Below are positions 1-8,449 of a DNA stretch of 64,000 nucleotides, one piece after another; within the stretch, counting starts at the first letter, position 1, and the number at the start of each line of letters is the position of its first letter. The translations under genes and the position numbers were made by a program. Source of the stretch: Telluria aromaticivorans (lineage in GTDB: Bacteria > Pseudomonadota > Gammaproteobacteria > Burkholderiales > Burkholderiaceae_D). The stretch is from the NCBI RefSeq assembly GCF_013003915.1, contig NZ_JABAIV010000009.1:1-64000 (forward strand). The letters run 5' to 3'. The notes under the pieces were generated by a model. That model saw only the letters and a program-made list of their open reading frames with translations, did not search any database and was not told where the DNA came from.

Positions 1-115
1 CATCACGCAGGGCACCACGGCAGCGAAGAAAGCATCCGCTCAAAAGCGAGTGTGACTTTTGGAAAACGGACATTTTAACTTTGCTAAAAGCGGACATTTC
101 TACTTTGCTGTTACA
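1..115. mobile_element. Terminal end of an IS21-like insertion sequence (partial)
   Basis: Two tandem copies of a short repeat of the form CGGACATTT(T/C)(A/T)ACTTTGCT lie at about 68-86 and 91-109, ending in TGTTACA at 109-115. Multiple internal repeats near a terminus finishing in CA is the usual layout of IS21-family ends, and the repeat resembles IS21-type ends as I recall them. The rest of the element lies left of the window. An open frame in frame 2 runs to a TGA at 53-55 and could be the tail of the helper ATPase gene istB, but only 17 codons are visible. Family assignment rests on pattern memory and was not searched. Confidence 0.6.
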
Positions 116-222
116 GGGTGGGCGGGTCCCCCGCCCACGCGGTGATCGTTCGGGCCTGATGAGCCGCACGGGCAGCAGCACCGTGATTTAAACGCGTGGG
201 CAGGAAACCTGCCCACCCTACG
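115..222. repeat. REP-like paired hairpin, copy A
   Basis: Two GC-rich palindromic arms face each other across about 50 bp. The left arm begins AGGGTGGGCGGG and folds on CCCGCCCACGCG. The right arm (about 192-222) begins AACGCGTGGGCAGG and ends CCTGCCCACCCTACG. The same architecture recurs at 5912-6014, 8337-8449 and 50908-51016. The other copies start CGTAGGGTGG; here the first bases are replaced by the end of the IS. It lies downstream of the PHA-associated gene on the minus strand. Confidence 0.8.
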
Positions 223-261
223 ATTGACCAGCGACTCTTGCGTGGCCGGCATCAGGCCGGC

Positions 262-543
262 TCAGGCCGGCACGAACACCTTGCGCATCTTCTCCGCCAC
301 CTTGGCCTCGATGGCCGAGGCGAACGCTCCCATGAAGAAACCCAGGCGGATCCGCATGGCGGCGCGCCCGCCGTCCAGGGTCAGGGCGCCTTCCACCCCG
401 CTGCGCTCGAAGCGCAGTACGTCACCTTCCCACTTGCACTCCAGGCCATATTCCGTGGAGATGCGCTGCGCCACCTGCTGGGCCGCCGCGCGCGCCTGTT
501 CCGGGCTCAGGCTGTGTTCCTGCACGATGCTAATTTCCGACAT
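262..543 (-). CDS. Polyhydroxyalkanoic acid system family protein
   Basis: A 93-residue protein beginning MSEISIVQEHSL. It resembles the small PHA-system proteins found with polyhydroxyalkanoate granule genes, with a predicted alpha/beta fold: SLSPEQARAAAQQVA helix, ECKWEGDVLRFERSGVEG strands, and a C-terminal hydrophobic helix RLGFFMGAFASAIEAKVAEKM-like in character. The start was chosen over an upstream in-frame ATG because AAGGAAAG lies about 8 bases before it. The biochemical role of this family is unsettled; granule association is inferred from the family name. An intracellular PHB depolymerase gene lies 4 kb away. Confidence 0.7.
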   Translation of the reverse strand: MSEISIVQEHSLSPEQARAAAQQVAQRISTEYGLECKWEGDVLRFERSGVEGALTLDGGRAAMRIRLGFFMGAFASAIEAKVAEKMRKVFVPA

Positions 544-722
544 GCTGGGCTTTCCTTCTTGATCCATTGCGAGACAGTCCGTCATGATGCCAGTTCGAGG
601 CGAACTCGGCCAGTCCGCCACACCGAACCCATCCGTTCCAGATCAATTGATAGTGGTCAATGTCGGCATTACTCAGCGCGCGAACATGCTCAAGCCGCCC
701 GACATTTCGCAAGGAGCCCGTC

Positions 723-2237
723 ATGGAACCAGGTGCCCTCTTGCCGGACGCGTTGGCCACGCCCGAACGTGACCAGCCGCCGGCCCGCTACATTCCCACG
801 CCCAGCGCCCCCTACCAGCGCCAGCACCGCGCCGCCAGGCTGCTCGAACAGCCGGCGGCGCCCGAATCCACGCCGGGCGCCACGCCTGAAGCCGGCTACG
901 AAGACGAGGTATCGGCCGAAGCACCGCCCCTGCCCCATGCCTTCGGTGCGCGCGTGCTGATGTGGAAGCAGGACCCGTCGGTCGGCGAGATCGGGACCCG
1001 CCGCGCCTACCTGCCCGGCCCGGTCCTGGCCGGCCCGCGCGACGCCCGCATCGCGCCCGGGGCCCCGGGCATCGACGCGGTCGAACCGAACACCTTCGGC
1101 GACTTCGTCACCCAGCCCGACACGCCGCAGTTCGACGCGGTGCACACCTTCGCGGTGGTGCGCCAGACCCTGACCATGTACCAGCGCGCCCTGCTCGGCG
1201 CCGGCCTCGAGATGCCACTGCCGTGGCAGTGGAACACCAGCATGGACACGCGCCCGCTGACGGTCTTTCCCTACGGCCTGCCCAACGTGATGAATGCCTT
1301 CTACAGCCGCAGCCAGGCATGCCTGAAGTTCGGCGATTTCATTCCCAATGGCGTCACTGGCGAGGAGGCACGCGTGTATTCCTGCCGTTCGTTCGACATC
1401 GTCGCCCACGAGACCGCGCATGCGGTGCTCGACGGCCTCAAGCCGCAGTGGCTGCTGGCCGACGCCCCGCCCCAGACCGGCGGCCTGCACGAAGCCTTCG
1501 GCGACCTGACCGCGATCTTCCTGGCCCTGTCGCAGCTCGACCAGTGCGAGGCCGTGATCGCCCAGACCAAGGCCCACCTGCACGACAAGACCTACCTGGC
1601 CGATATTGCCGAGCAGTTCGGGCTGGCGCTGGGCGGCGCCACCGGCCTGCGCAATGCCGACAACGACCTGACCCTTGGCCAGGCCGGCACCCAGGTGCAT
1701 GCCATCTCGCAGGTCTTCACCGGCGCCATGTACGACGTGCTGGCCGACATGTTCGCCCACGAGCGCAACCCGACCCTGGACGACTGCGCCGCGGTGCTGC
1801 ACCGGGTGGCCGCCTACCTGCGCGGCCTGCTGCTGCGCGCCCTGATCGCGGCGCCCGACCGCGCCGCCACCTATGTGGACGTGGTCAACGAAATGCTGCG
1901 CATCGTCGCCGAGGACGGCAAGCCGGACATCTACGCCGCCTTCATCCGCAACCAGTTCGCGCGCCGCGACGTGGTGGAGCAGCCGGCCCAAGGATCGGCG
2001 GCGGACATCGGCGGCGAGAAGCTGGCGCCCAAGGTCTGCGATGCGCCAGGTGCGCGGCAGGACCGGCGCGCCTGCTGCGGCACCATGAACCTGCCCGAAT
2101 ACCACAAGGTCGACAAGATGCTGGACGGCGAAGCCCGGGCGCTGGCGCGCTGGTGCGCGGCCAATGGCCGCATGGGCGAGTGCCCCGTCCCGACTACCGC
2201 AGTCGTGCCGGTGGCGGCGGTGGCGGAGCAGCCATGA
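723..2237 (+). CDS. M4-like (protealysin/thermolysin-type) metallopeptidase
   Basis: A 504-residue protein with a zinc-peptidase active site: H229-E230-T-A-H233 is the HExxH helix, and E257 in GGLHEAFGD is the likely third ligand, the gluzincin arrangement. No signal peptide or membrane segment is visible, so it is predicted cytoplasmic or exported by a non-Sec route. The C-terminal 70 residues carry several cysteines (CDAPG, ACCGTM, RWCAANG, GECPV) and are probably an extension to the catalytic domain. AAGGAG precedes the ATG by 6 bases, which decides this start over an upstream in-frame candidate. The stop overlaps the next gene as ATGA. That gene encodes an emfourin-like inhibitor, which supports the M4 assignment. 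Substrate unknown. Confidence 0.8.
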   Translation: MEPGALLPDALATPERDQPPARYIPTPSAPYQRQHRAARLLEQPAAPESTPGATPEAGYEDEVSAEAPPLPHAFGARVLMWKQDPSVGEIGTRRAYLPGPVLAGPRDARIAPGAPGIDAVEPNTFGDFVTQPDTPQFDAVHTFAVVRQTLTMYQRALLGAGLEMPLPWQWNTSMDTRPLTVFPYGLPNVMNAFYSRSQACLKFGDFIPNGVTGEEARVYSCRSFDIVAHETAHAVLDGLKPQWLLADAPPQTGGLHEAFGDLTAIFLALSQLDQCEAVIAQTKAHLHDKTYLADIAEQFGLALGGATGLRNADNDLTLGQAGTQVHAISQVFTGAMYDVLADMFAHERNPTLDDCAAVLHRVAAYLRGLLLRALIAAPDRAATYVDVVNEMLRIVAEDGKPDIYAAFIRNQFARRDVVEQPAQGSAADIGGEKLAPKVCDAPGARQDRRACCGTMNLPEYHKVDKMLDGEARALARWCAANGRMGECPVPTTAVVPVAAVAEQP

Positions 2238-2509
2238 AGATCAGCGCGCGCTCCTGCGGCGGCTTTGCCGGACTGGCCGCGGCCTACGACCTCGACACCG
2301 CCGCTCACCCCGCCGGCAACGAGCTGGAAGACCTGCTGCACCAGCTCGACTTCTTCAGCGCCGCCCCGGTCTGCCCGGTCGGCGCCGACATGCCGCGCTG
2401 GGAGATCACGGTCGAGGACGGGCCGCGCTGCCATACGGTGTTCGTGCGCGAGGACGGCAGCGGCGGCGACTGGCAGGCCCTGCTGGACCGCCTGCGCAGC
2501 ACCGCCTGA
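2234..2509 (+). CDS. Emfourin-like inhibitor of M4 metallopeptidases
   Basis: A 91-residue protein starting MKISARSCGGFAGL. The N-terminal (R)-x-GGFAGL strand, the following LDT stretch, the central WEITVEDG strand and the C-terminal WQALLDRLR helix match the emfourin (M4in) family as I recall it, small cytoplasmic inhibitors of protealysin-like peptidases. It overlaps the peptidase gene by 4 bases (ATGA), so translation is very likely coupled and the two products would be made together. A large frame that continues upstream is the shadow of the peptidase gene and is not part of this protein. Inhibition is inferred from family and context. Confidence 0.7.
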   Translation: MKISARSCGGFAGLAAAYDLDTAAHPAGNELEDLLHQLDFFSAAPVCPVGADMPRWEITVEDGPRCHTVFVREDGSGGDWQALLDRLRSTA

Positions 2510-2714
2510 GGCAGATTCAGCCTTCCCGCGCCCTGCGGGGCGCCCTACGGGACGCCCTGCTGTGCGCCGCCATTGCCAACATTTGCTTATATATATTGTG
2601 TATAAGGCTAATTTGTAGGAAAGCGTGAATTGCCCTAAAATACAGTGCTTTGCCATGTCCGGCCGGCCACCAGCGCTCGGCAGCGCGACGCCTTACTAAT
2701 AAAATAGGACTGTT

Positions 2715-3038
2715 ATGACCCACGTTGTCACCGAATCGTGCATCCGCTGTCGTTATACCGATTGCGTCGATGTATGCCCGGTAGATTGTTTCCGGGAAGG
2801 CCCGAATTTCCTCACGATCGACCCTGACGAGTGCATCGACTGCGCCGTCTGCGTCGCCGAGTGCCCGGTGAATGCCATCTACGCGGAAGAAGACGTGCCG
2901 TCGGACCAGCAGCAATTCATCAAGATCAACGCCGACCTGTCGCGCTTCTGGCCGTCGATCACCAAGACCAAGCCGGCCCTGCCCGACGCGGAAGAGTGGA
3001 AAGACGTCAAGGAAAAGCTGGACCAGCTGGCCCGCTGA
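2715..3038 (+). CDS. fdxA: 7Fe ferredoxin FdxA
   Basis: A 107-residue FdxA-type ferredoxin carrying one [3Fe-4S] and one [4Fe-4S] cluster. The N-terminal motif [18 protein letters not shown] gives the irregular C-x7-C spacing typical of the seven-iron type, followed by the regular [12 protein letters not shown] motif. The C-terminal part ([20 protein letters not shown]) is the family's usual extension. It is a soluble one-electron carrier in the cytoplasm. TAGGA precedes the ATG. A ferredoxin-NADP reductase gene follows 136 bp downstream on the same strand and is the obvious partner. Confidence 0.93.
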   Translation: MTHVVTESCIRCRYTDCVDVCPVDCFREGPNFLTIDPDECIDCAVCVAECPVNAIYAEEDVPSDQQQFIKINADLSRFWPSITKTKPALPDAEEWKDVKEKLDQLAR

Positions 3039-3174
3039 CGCATGAAGCCGGCCCCCGGGGCCGGCGGCCCGCCCGGGCCTGCTCTCCAGCCCGCTCCCAG
3101 CGCAGGTTCGGCAATCGTGGCACACTATCGGCCACCGTCACACCCATACCCAAAAAACCACAGGATTTAAGCGC

Positions 3175-4272
3175 ATGACTATCAGTGCCTCCCACGAAGC
3201 GGGCAGCATCGCTCCCAACAGCTCGTTCGCCGGCGCCATCGACGCCGACGCCGTCATCATCGGCGCGGGTCCGGTCGGCCTGTTCCAGGTCTTCGAACTC
3301 GGCCTCCTTGAAATCAAGGCCCACGTCATCGATTCGCTGCCGGCCGTCGGCGGCCAGTGCGTGGAACTGTACCCGGACAAGCCGATCTACGACATCCCGG
3401 CCGTGCCGGTATGCACCGGCCAGGAACTGACCGACAACCTGCTCAAGCAGATCGAGCCGTTCGAGCCGACCTTCCACCTGAACCAGGAAGTCACGACCGT
3501 GCAGCGCCGCGAAGACGGCCGCTTCAACGTCGAGACCTCGGCGGGCACCCAGTTCATCACCAAGACCATCTTCATCGCCGCCGGCGTCGGTTCGTTCCAG
3601 GCGCGCACGATGAAGGTCGACGGCATCGAGAAATTCGAAGGCAGCCAGCTGCACTACCGCGTCAAGGATCCATCGATCTTCGAAGGCAAGAACCTGGTCA
3701 TCTGCGGCGGCGGCGACTCCGCGCTGGACTGGGCGCTGAACTTCGTCGGCAAGGCCGAATCGGTCGTGCTGCTGCACCGCCGCGAGGACTTCCGCGCGGC
3801 CCCGGCCTCGGTGGCCAAGATGAAGGCCCTATGCGACGAATACGAGATGCAGCTGATCACCGGCCAGGTCGTCGGCTTCGATGAAACCGACGGCAAGCTG
3901 AGCGAAGTGAAGGTCACCGGCGCCGACGGCGTCACCCGCCGCGTGCCGCTGGACATGCTGATGGTCTTCTTCGGCCTGTCGCCGAAGCTCGGCCCGATCG
4001 CCGAATGGGGCCTGGACATCGAGCGCAAGCAGCTCAAGGTCGTGGATACCGAAAAGTTCGAGACCAACGTGCCGGGCATTTTCGCCGTGGGCGACATCAA
4101 TACCTACCCGGGCAAGAAGAAGCTGATCCTGTCGGGCTTCCACGAAGCCGCGCTGGCCGCCTTCGGCGCCGCGCCCTACATCTTCCCGGACAAGAAGATC
4201 CACATGCAGTACACGACGACCTCGCCGAAGCTGCACAAGATCCTCGGCGTCGAAAGCCCGGTCTTCGACTGA
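3175..4272 (+). CDS. Ferredoxin-NADP reductase, thioredoxin-reductase-like type
   Basis: A 365-residue flavoprotein with two nucleotide-binding folds. GAGPVGL near residue 31 binds [13 protein letters not shown] near residue 180 binds NADPH, and the C-terminal FAD motif [10 protein letters not shown] lies near residue 302. The CxxC pair of thioredoxin reductases is absent, which identifies the TrxR-like ferredoxin-NADP reductase (YumC type). It transfers electrons between NADPH and ferredoxin in the cytoplasm; FdxA encoded just upstream is the probable partner. A strong intrinsic terminator follows 22 bp after the stop, closing the unit. Confidence 0.88.
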   Translation: MTISASHEAGSIAPNSSFAGAIDADAVIIGAGPVGLFQVFELGLLEIKAHVIDSLPAVGGQCVELYPDKPIYDIPAVPVCTGQELTDNLLKQIEPFEPTFHLNQEVTTVQRREDGRFNVETSAGTQFITKTIFIAAGVGSFQARTMKVDGIEKFEGSQLHYRVKDPSIFEGKNLVICGGGDSALDWALNFVGKAESVVLLHRREDFRAAPASVAKMKALCDEYEMQLITGQVVGFDETDGKLSEVKVTGADGVTRRVPLDMLMVFFGLSPKLGPIAEWGLDIERKQLKVVDTEKFETNVPGIFAVGDINTYPGKKKLILSGFHEAALAAFGAAPYIFPDKKIHMQYTTTSPKLHKILGVESPVFD

Positions 4273-4293
4273 TCAAGGCTTTATGCGTAAAAC

Positions 4294-4327
4294 ATGCCGC
4301 CCGGTGCAAGCCTGGCGGCATTTTTTA
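4294..4327 (+). terminator. Intrinsic terminator after the ferredoxin reductase gene
   Basis: An 8-bp perfect stem ATGCCGCC / GGCGGCAT with a 12-base loop is followed directly by a T-rich tract (TTTTTTATTTT). Confidence 0.88.
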
Positions 4328-4503
4328 TTTTGTCTTATCTGGTTGGCAGCTAGTGGCACATACTGCATCGTTCCGTAACCCTGGAGCGACGAAGAAGTGC
4401 TCGACATCCACGCATTTCCGGTTATGTGGGGAGCCTCACCGAACACCCGTGCACAAATATGCTACAAGGGAGTTGTGAGCGCAGGGAAGTGAAAACGACT
4501 GTT

Positions 4504-4532
4504 TCCACAAGTAAATCACTATCCCCTATAAT
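4504..4532 (+). promoter_or_regulatory. Candidate sigma70 promoter for phaZ
   Basis: A perfect -10 hexamer TATAAT lies at 4527-4532. With 17-bp spacing the -35 would be TCCACA, a 4/6 match. It sits 58 bp before the phaZ start in a 317-bp intergenic region otherwise lacking features apart from the preceding terminator. The -10 is convincing, the -35 is weak. Confidence 0.45.
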
Positions 4533-4589
4533 CAACCGCAGTCACGCGCAACCGATTGCGACGCGCTTAGCCTACCGAAGGAAAACTTT

Positions 4590-5825
4590 ATGCTTTACCA
4601 ACTACACGAGATGCAGCGCTCTTTCCTCACCCCACTGATGCAGTGGGCGGATGCGTCCTCGAAAATGTTCTCGAACCCGGTGTCGCCGTTTGCGCACACC
4701 CCGTTCTCGCAACGTATCGCCGCCGGCTACGAGCTGATGTACCGCCTCGGCAAGGATTACGAGAAGCCAGCTTTCGGCATCAAGACCGTGCCGGTCAATG
4801 GCACCGACGTCGGCATCATCGAGCACACCGTGGTGGAAAAGCCGTTCTGCAGGCTCGTCCATTTCAAGAAAGACCTGGGCGACGGGGCATTTGCCGCACT
4901 CAAGCAGCCGACCGTGCTGCTGGTCGCGCCCCTGTCGGGCCACCACGCTACCCTGCTGCGCGACACCGTCCGCGCCCTGTTGTCCGAGCACGACGTGTTC
5001 ATCACCGACTGGACCGATGCCCGCATGGTGCCGCTGTCGGATGGACCGTTCCACCTCGACGACTACATCTTCTACGTGCAGGACTTCATCCGCCACCTCG
5101 GCCCGGACCTGCACGTGATCTCGGTCTGCCAGCCGACCGTGCCGGTGCTGGCCGCGATCTCGCTGATGGCAACCAATAAAGACCCGAAGCTGCCGAAGAC
5201 CATGACCATGATGGGCGGCCCGATCGACCCGAGCAAGTCGCCGACCGCGGTCAACGACCTGGCCGTCGAAAAGCCGTTCTCGTGGTTCGAGAACACCGTG
5301 ATCTACTCGGTGCCGGGCAACTACCCAGGCTTTGGCCGCAAGGTGTATCCGGGCTTCCTGCAGCATGCCGGCTTCATCGCGATGAACCCGGGCCGCCACG
5401 CCCAGAGCCACCGCGAGTTCTACTCGCACCTGCTGCAGGGCGACGACGATTCGGCCGAGGCGCACCGCCAGTTTTACGACGAATACAACGCCGTGCTCGA
5501 CATGCCGGCCGAGTACTACCTCGACACCATCAAGACCGTGTTCCAGGAACACCGCCTGCCGAAGGGCACCTGGGAAGTCGGCGGCCAGCTGGTGCGTCCG
5601 CAAGACATCACCACGGTGGCCCTGTTCACCGTCGAGGGCGAGCTGGACGACATCTCGGGCGCCGGCCAGACCCGCGCCGCGCACGACCTGTGCACCGGCA
5701 TCCCGCCGGAGATGCACCTCGACTTCGAGGCGCCGAAGTGCGGCCACTACGGCATCTTCTCGGGCCGCCGCTGGCGCGAGATCATCTGCCCGAAGATTGG
5801 CGAGTTCATTCGGGCGCATGCCTGA
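4590..5825 (+). CDS. phaZ: Intracellular polyhydroxybutyrate depolymerase
   Basis: A 411-residue alpha/beta-hydrolase of the intracellular PhaZ family, which attacks amorphous PHB granules in the cytoplasm. The catalytic nucleophile is the cysteine of SVCQP (C180), replacing the serine of the usual lipase box, as expected for this family. The C-terminal KCGHYGIFSGRRWR segment holds the likely catalytic histidine. Length and the N-terminal MLYQLHEMQR start match family members. It stands alone between two terminators, with its own candidate promoter. A terminator and a REP-like repeat follow. Confidence 0.92.
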   Translation: MLYQLHEMQRSFLTPLMQWADASSKMFSNPVSPFAHTPFSQRIAAGYELMYRLGKDYEKPAFGIKTVPVNGTDVGIIEHTVVEKPFCRLVHFKKDLGDGAFAALKQPTVLLVAPLSGHHATLLRDTVRALLSEHDVFITDWTDARMVPLSDGPFHLDDYIFYVQDFIRHLGPDLHVISVCQPTVPVLAAISLMATNKDPKLPKTMTMMGGPIDPSKSPTAVNDLAVEKPFSWFENTVIYSVPGNYPGFGRKVYPGFLQHAGFIAMNPGRHAQSHREFYSHLLQGDDDSAEAHRQFYDEYNAVLDMPAEYYLDTIKTVFQEHRLPKGTWEVGGQLVRPQDITTVALFTVEGELDDISGAGQTRAAHDLCTGIPPEMHLDFEAPKCGHYGIFSGRRWREIICPKIGEFIRAHA

Positions 5826-5859
5826 TCCAACATCGGGGCGCGAGCTCTGGATGTAAAAA

Positions 5860-5890
5860 ATGCCGAAGCTTTGCTTCGGCATTGTTGTTT
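5860..5890 (+). terminator. Intrinsic terminator after phaZ
   Basis: The stem ATGCCGAAGC / GCTTCGGCAT has a 2-base TT between the arms, so the loop takes up the inner bases. It is followed by TGTTGTTT and preceded by an A-tract, so it may work in both directions. Confidence 0.8.
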
Positions 5891-5911
5891 GGGGCGGCGG
5901 ATTCTGGTGTA

Positions 5912-6014
5912 CGTAGGGTGGGCGGCTTCGCCGCCCGCGCGTTCAACTCACGGACGCACTGCGGCGACGCATGTCATGATTGGACGCGTGGGCAGGAGAC
6001 CTGCCCACCCTACG
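5912..6014. repeat. REP-like paired hairpin, copy B
   Basis: Starts CGTAGGGTGGGCGGC, whose arm folds on GCCGCCCGCGCG, and ends with the opposing arm CGCGTGGGCAGGAG...CTGCCCACCCTACG. It lies between the convergent 3' ends of phaZ and the RcnB-like gene, a typical REP/BIME location. Confidence 0.85.
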
Positions 6015-6029
6015 AATTGTCGGCAGCTA

Positions 6030-6365
6030 TCACTTCCCGATCAGCACCTCGGTCACGACCCCAGTCGCAATCGACACCAGCGCATAATCGCTCCCCGCCT
6101 GCACCCACTGGTGCCCGCGCGGTGGTTCAGTCAGGCGATGGGTCTTCCAGTTCTCCACCACATAATGATGCGTGCGGTACCGCGCCGGCAACTGCTCACC
6201 GCGCTTGAGCTGGCCGCTGGTTTCCACGCTGCGGTAGCGTCCTGTCTTGCCGGCCTGCTTGACCTGCTGTGCCCGTGCTTCCTGTTCGCCACGCTGTTGT
6301 ACCTGGGCCGCGGCGCCACCGGCCAGCACCGCGGCGACCAGGGCCGGTACGATCAATTTGTTCAT
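6030..6365 (-). CDS. RcnB-like periplasmic protein
   Basis: A 111-residue protein with a Sec signal peptide (MNKLIVPALVAAVLAGGAAA, cleavage near residue 20). The C-terminal RcnB-type domain is seen as LPARYR near the middle, then HYVVENW, and finally HQWVQAGSDYALVSIATGVVTEVL. RcnB of E. coli is a periplasmic protein in nickel/cobalt homeostasis; members of this family in betaproteobacteria are mostly uncharacterised, so metal function is not assured. The start is fixed by a full AGGAGGT 5 bases upstream, which rules out an in-frame ATG further out. Monocistronic. Confidence 0.75.
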   Translation of the reverse strand: MNKLIVPALVAAVLAGGAAAQVQQRGEQEARAQQVKQAGKTGRYRSVETSGQLKRGEQLPARYRTHHYVVENWKTHRLTEPPRGHQWVQAGSDYALVSIATGVVTEVLIGK

Positions 6366-6527
6366 GTGACCTCCTGAATGGCGTCGATGGCCCCAGTACA
6401 TCACGCACGCGCCGCACAGTCTGTTCGCTCATGCACGCAGATTGCGTGCGCCCCGTCGTCCTGCCCTTAACTTCGCACCGCCTCCGGTTTTGGCGGATAA
6501 TGTCGGCTTTCCCCGCACCCGCGCGCC

Positions 6528-7205
6528 GTGACCAAGACCCTCGCCGACCAGATCGAAGACCTGCTGCCGCAGACGCAATGCACGAAATGCGGCTATCCCG
6601 CATGCCGTCCGTACGCCGAGGCGATCGCAAGCGGCGAAGCGGACATCAACCAGTGCCCACCCGGCGGCATCGAGGGCGTGCGCCGCCTCTCCAGCGTGAC
6701 GGGCCGCCCGGTGATCCCGATCAATCCGGCCAACGGCATCGAACGTCCGCGCCCGGTCGCCTTCATCGACGAATCGCTCTGCATCGGCTGCACCCTGTGC
6801 ATCCAGGCTTGCCCGGTCGACGCCATCCTGGGCGCGGCCAAGCAGATGCATACCATCCTGCCGAGCCTGTGCACCGGCTGCGACCTGTGCGTCGCGCCCT
6901 GCCCGGTCGACTGCATCTCGATGCTGCCGGTCACGAACACGACCGGCTGGGATGCCTGGTCGCAGGAAGCGGCCGATGCGGCGCGGGCCCGCCACGACTT
7001 CCGCAGCGAACGCCTGCAGCGCGAGAAAGCGGAAAACGATGCGCGGCTGGCCGCCAAGGCACTGGAGAAGATGCGCGCGGTGACGGCGGAAGCCACCAAC
7101 ACGCCGGAAGAATTGGCGGAAAAAGAACGCAAGCGCGCCATCATCGCCGCCGCGATCGAACGCGCGCGCCAGAAGGCGGCGGGCAATCCGCCCGACCAGA
7201 AGTAA
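6528..7205 (+). CDS. rnfB: RnfB/RsxB-like ferredoxin protein
   Basis: A 225-residue iron-sulfur protein. The N-terminal Fe-S domain has [16 protein letters not shown] and a later Cys in QCPPGG, as in RnfB. Two regular [4Fe-4S] motifs follow: [15 protein letters not shown] and [15 protein letters not shown]. The C-terminal 75 residues are a charged helical tail ([18 protein letters not shown]). Unlike classical RnfB there is no N-terminal membrane anchor, as is usual for the stand-alone betaproteobacterial form placed next to nth. The start is GTG without a clear ribosome-binding site, so it is only moderately sure. nth follows after 13 bp. Confidence 0.82.
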   Translation: MTKTLADQIEDLLPQTQCTKCGYPACRPYAEAIASGEADINQCPPGGIEGVRRLSSVTGRPVIPINPANGIERPRPVAFIDESLCIGCTLCIQACPVDAILGAAKQMHTILPSLCTGCDLCVAPCPVDCISMLPVTNTTGWDAWSQEAADAARARHDFRSERLQREKAENDARLAAKALEKMRAVTAEATNTPEELAEKERKRAIIAAAIERARQKAAGNPPDQK

Positions 7206-7218
7206 GCCCACGCTCACC

Positions 7219-7914
7219 ATGAACGCTGCCAAACGTCTTGAGATCTTCACGCGCTTCCGCGCCGCCAACCCGAAGCCGACCACCGAGCTCGAATTCACCA
7301 CGCCTTTCGAGCTCCTGATCGCGGTGCTGCTGTCGGCGCAATCGACCGATGTCGGCGTCAACAAGGCCACGCGCCGGCTCTACCCGGTGGCGAACACACC
7401 GCAGGCCATCCTCGACCTGGGGCTGGAAGAACTCAAGTCCTATATCGCGACCATCGGCCTGTACAACACCAAGGCGAAGAACGTCATCGCCACCTGCCAG
7501 ATCCTGGTCGACCAGTACCGCGGCGAAGTGCCGCCCGTGCGCGAAGCGCTGGAGTCGCTCCCGGGCGTCGGCCGCAAGACCGCCAACGTGGTGCTGAACA
7601 CGGCGTTCGGGGAGCCGACCATGGCGGTCGACACCCACATCTTCCGGGTCTCGAACCGCACGGGTATCGCGCCGGGCAAGAACGTCGACATCGTCGAGCA
7701 GAAGCTGCTCAAGTTCGTGCCCAAGGATTTTCTGCATGACGCCCACCACTGGCTGATCCTGCACGGCCGCTACACCTGCGTGGCACGCAAACCCAAGTGC
7801 TGGAACTGCCTGATCGTGGACCTGTGCGAATTCCGCGCCAAGACGCCGGCGCCTGCCGGCGTGCTCGATCCTGCAGCGGAGCAGGCCGTGCTGGCCGCGG
7901 AACCGGCCCAGTAA
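7219..7914 (+). CDS. nth: Endonuclease III
   Basis: A 231-residue DNA glycosylase/AP lyase of base excision repair acting on oxidised pyrimidines. The helix-hairpin-helix LPGVGRKTANVV contains the catalytic lysine, and the catalytic aspartate follows in MAVDTHIFRV. The C-terminal cluster motif C-x6-C-x2-C-x5-C (from CVARKPKC) binds [4Fe-4S]. It is slightly longer than the E. coli enzyme because of a 20-residue Ala/Pro-rich tail. Probably cotranscribed with rnfB. Confidence 0.95.
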   Translation: MNAAKRLEIFTRFRAANPKPTTELEFTTPFELLIAVLLSAQSTDVGVNKATRRLYPVANTPQAILDLGLEELKSYIATIGLYNTKAKNVIATCQILVDQYRGEVPPVREALESLPGVGRKTANVVLNTAFGEPTMAVDTHIFRVSNRTGIAPGKNVDIVEQKLLKFVPKDFLHDAHHWLILHGRYTCVARKPKCWNCLIVDLCEFRAKTPAPAGVLDPAAEQAVLAAEPAQ

Positions 7915-7919
7915 AACGC

Positions 7920-8282
7920 TCAGGACATCCGCTTTTCGCCAGTCGCGAACGAGGCGCGCACGATGTGCCCGTCGACCACTTCGTACACGCACAGCATCTC
8001 CACCGTCCCCAGCCCTTCCGGGAAGTTGCGGGTCACGATTTCGAGGTCGGTCACGAAGTTGCCAATTACCGAGCGCGTGAGCAGGCGCGCGTGCAGGTCG
8101 GGCTCGCCGAAGCGCTCCTGGTAGCGCGGGCGGATGGCATCAATGCCTTGCGCGAGCAGGCCGCCATGCAGCGCGAACTGCTGCGCATCCGGCGCATAGG
8201 TGCGCATCAGCGCGTCGAGGTCCTTGGCGTTGTAGGCGTCGAGCTGCGCCTGGACGACAGCGAGGGGAGAAGTCGGGTTCAT
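7920..8282 (-). CDS. SnoaL/NTF2-like protein
   Basis: A 120-residue single-domain protein of the NTF2-like superfamily (SnoaL or steroid-isomerase-like branch). The N-terminal helix VVQAQLDAYNAKDLDALMRTYAPDA and following strands (QQFALHG, ARLLTRSVIGNFVTDLEIV, EMLCVYEVVDGHIVRASF) give the cone-shaped fold. The reaction, if any, cannot be read from sequence. The start is ambiguous between this ATG and a GTG 9 bases upstream; neither has a strong ribosome-binding site. It ends 5 bp from nth in convergent orientation. Confidence 0.65.
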   Translation of the reverse strand: MNPTSPLAVVQAQLDAYNAKDLDALMRTYAPDAQQFALHGGLLAQGIDAIRPRYQERFGEPDLHARLLTRSVIGNFVTDLEIVTRNFPEGLGTVEMLCVYEVVDGHIVRASFATGEKRMS

Positions 8283-8298
8283 GGGTTTCACGGATAGA

Positions 8299-8324
8299 TA
8301 AAAAACGCGCCAGGGTCGGCGCGT
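8299..8324 (-). terminator. Minus-strand intrinsic terminator
   Basis: Read on the minus strand, ACGCGCC, a 6-base loop and GGCGCGT form a 7-bp stem followed by TTTTTT. It lies downstream of the chemoreceptor gene and its REP copy, so it most likely ends that transcript, just before the SnoaL-like gene begins. Confidence 0.78.
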
Positions 8325-8336
8325 CTTCCATCTTAT

Positions 8337-8449
8337 CGTAGGGTGGCCGGCTCCGCCGGCCGCGCGTTCAATTCACTGTCGCGGACCGCGAGCGCCTGCC
8401 GAGCTGCGAACGCATGTTGACCGCGTGGGCAGAATCTGCCCACGCTACG
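8337..8449. repeat. REP-like paired hairpin, copy C
   Basis: Left arm CGTAGGGTGGCCGGC folds on GCCGGCCGCGCG. Right arm begins CCGCGTGGGCAG and ends CTGCCCACGCTACG. The arms differ from the other copies by compensated changes (GGCC for GGGC), which argues that the hairpin itself is maintained. Its right end contains the stop codon of the chemoreceptor gene. Confidence 0.8.

Noticed and set aside
690..2105. Long open frame opposite the M4-like peptidase gene
   Set aside because: Composition (H, G, V, Q-rich, no domain) is that of an antisense frame in high-GC DNA; the plus strand has the ribosome-binding site and catalytic motifs.
2580..2612. AT-rich TTGCTTATATATATTGTGTATAAG as a sigma70 promoter for fdxA
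   Set aside because: The hexamers are only 12 bases apart; the region may hold a promoter but no pair with correct spacing was found.
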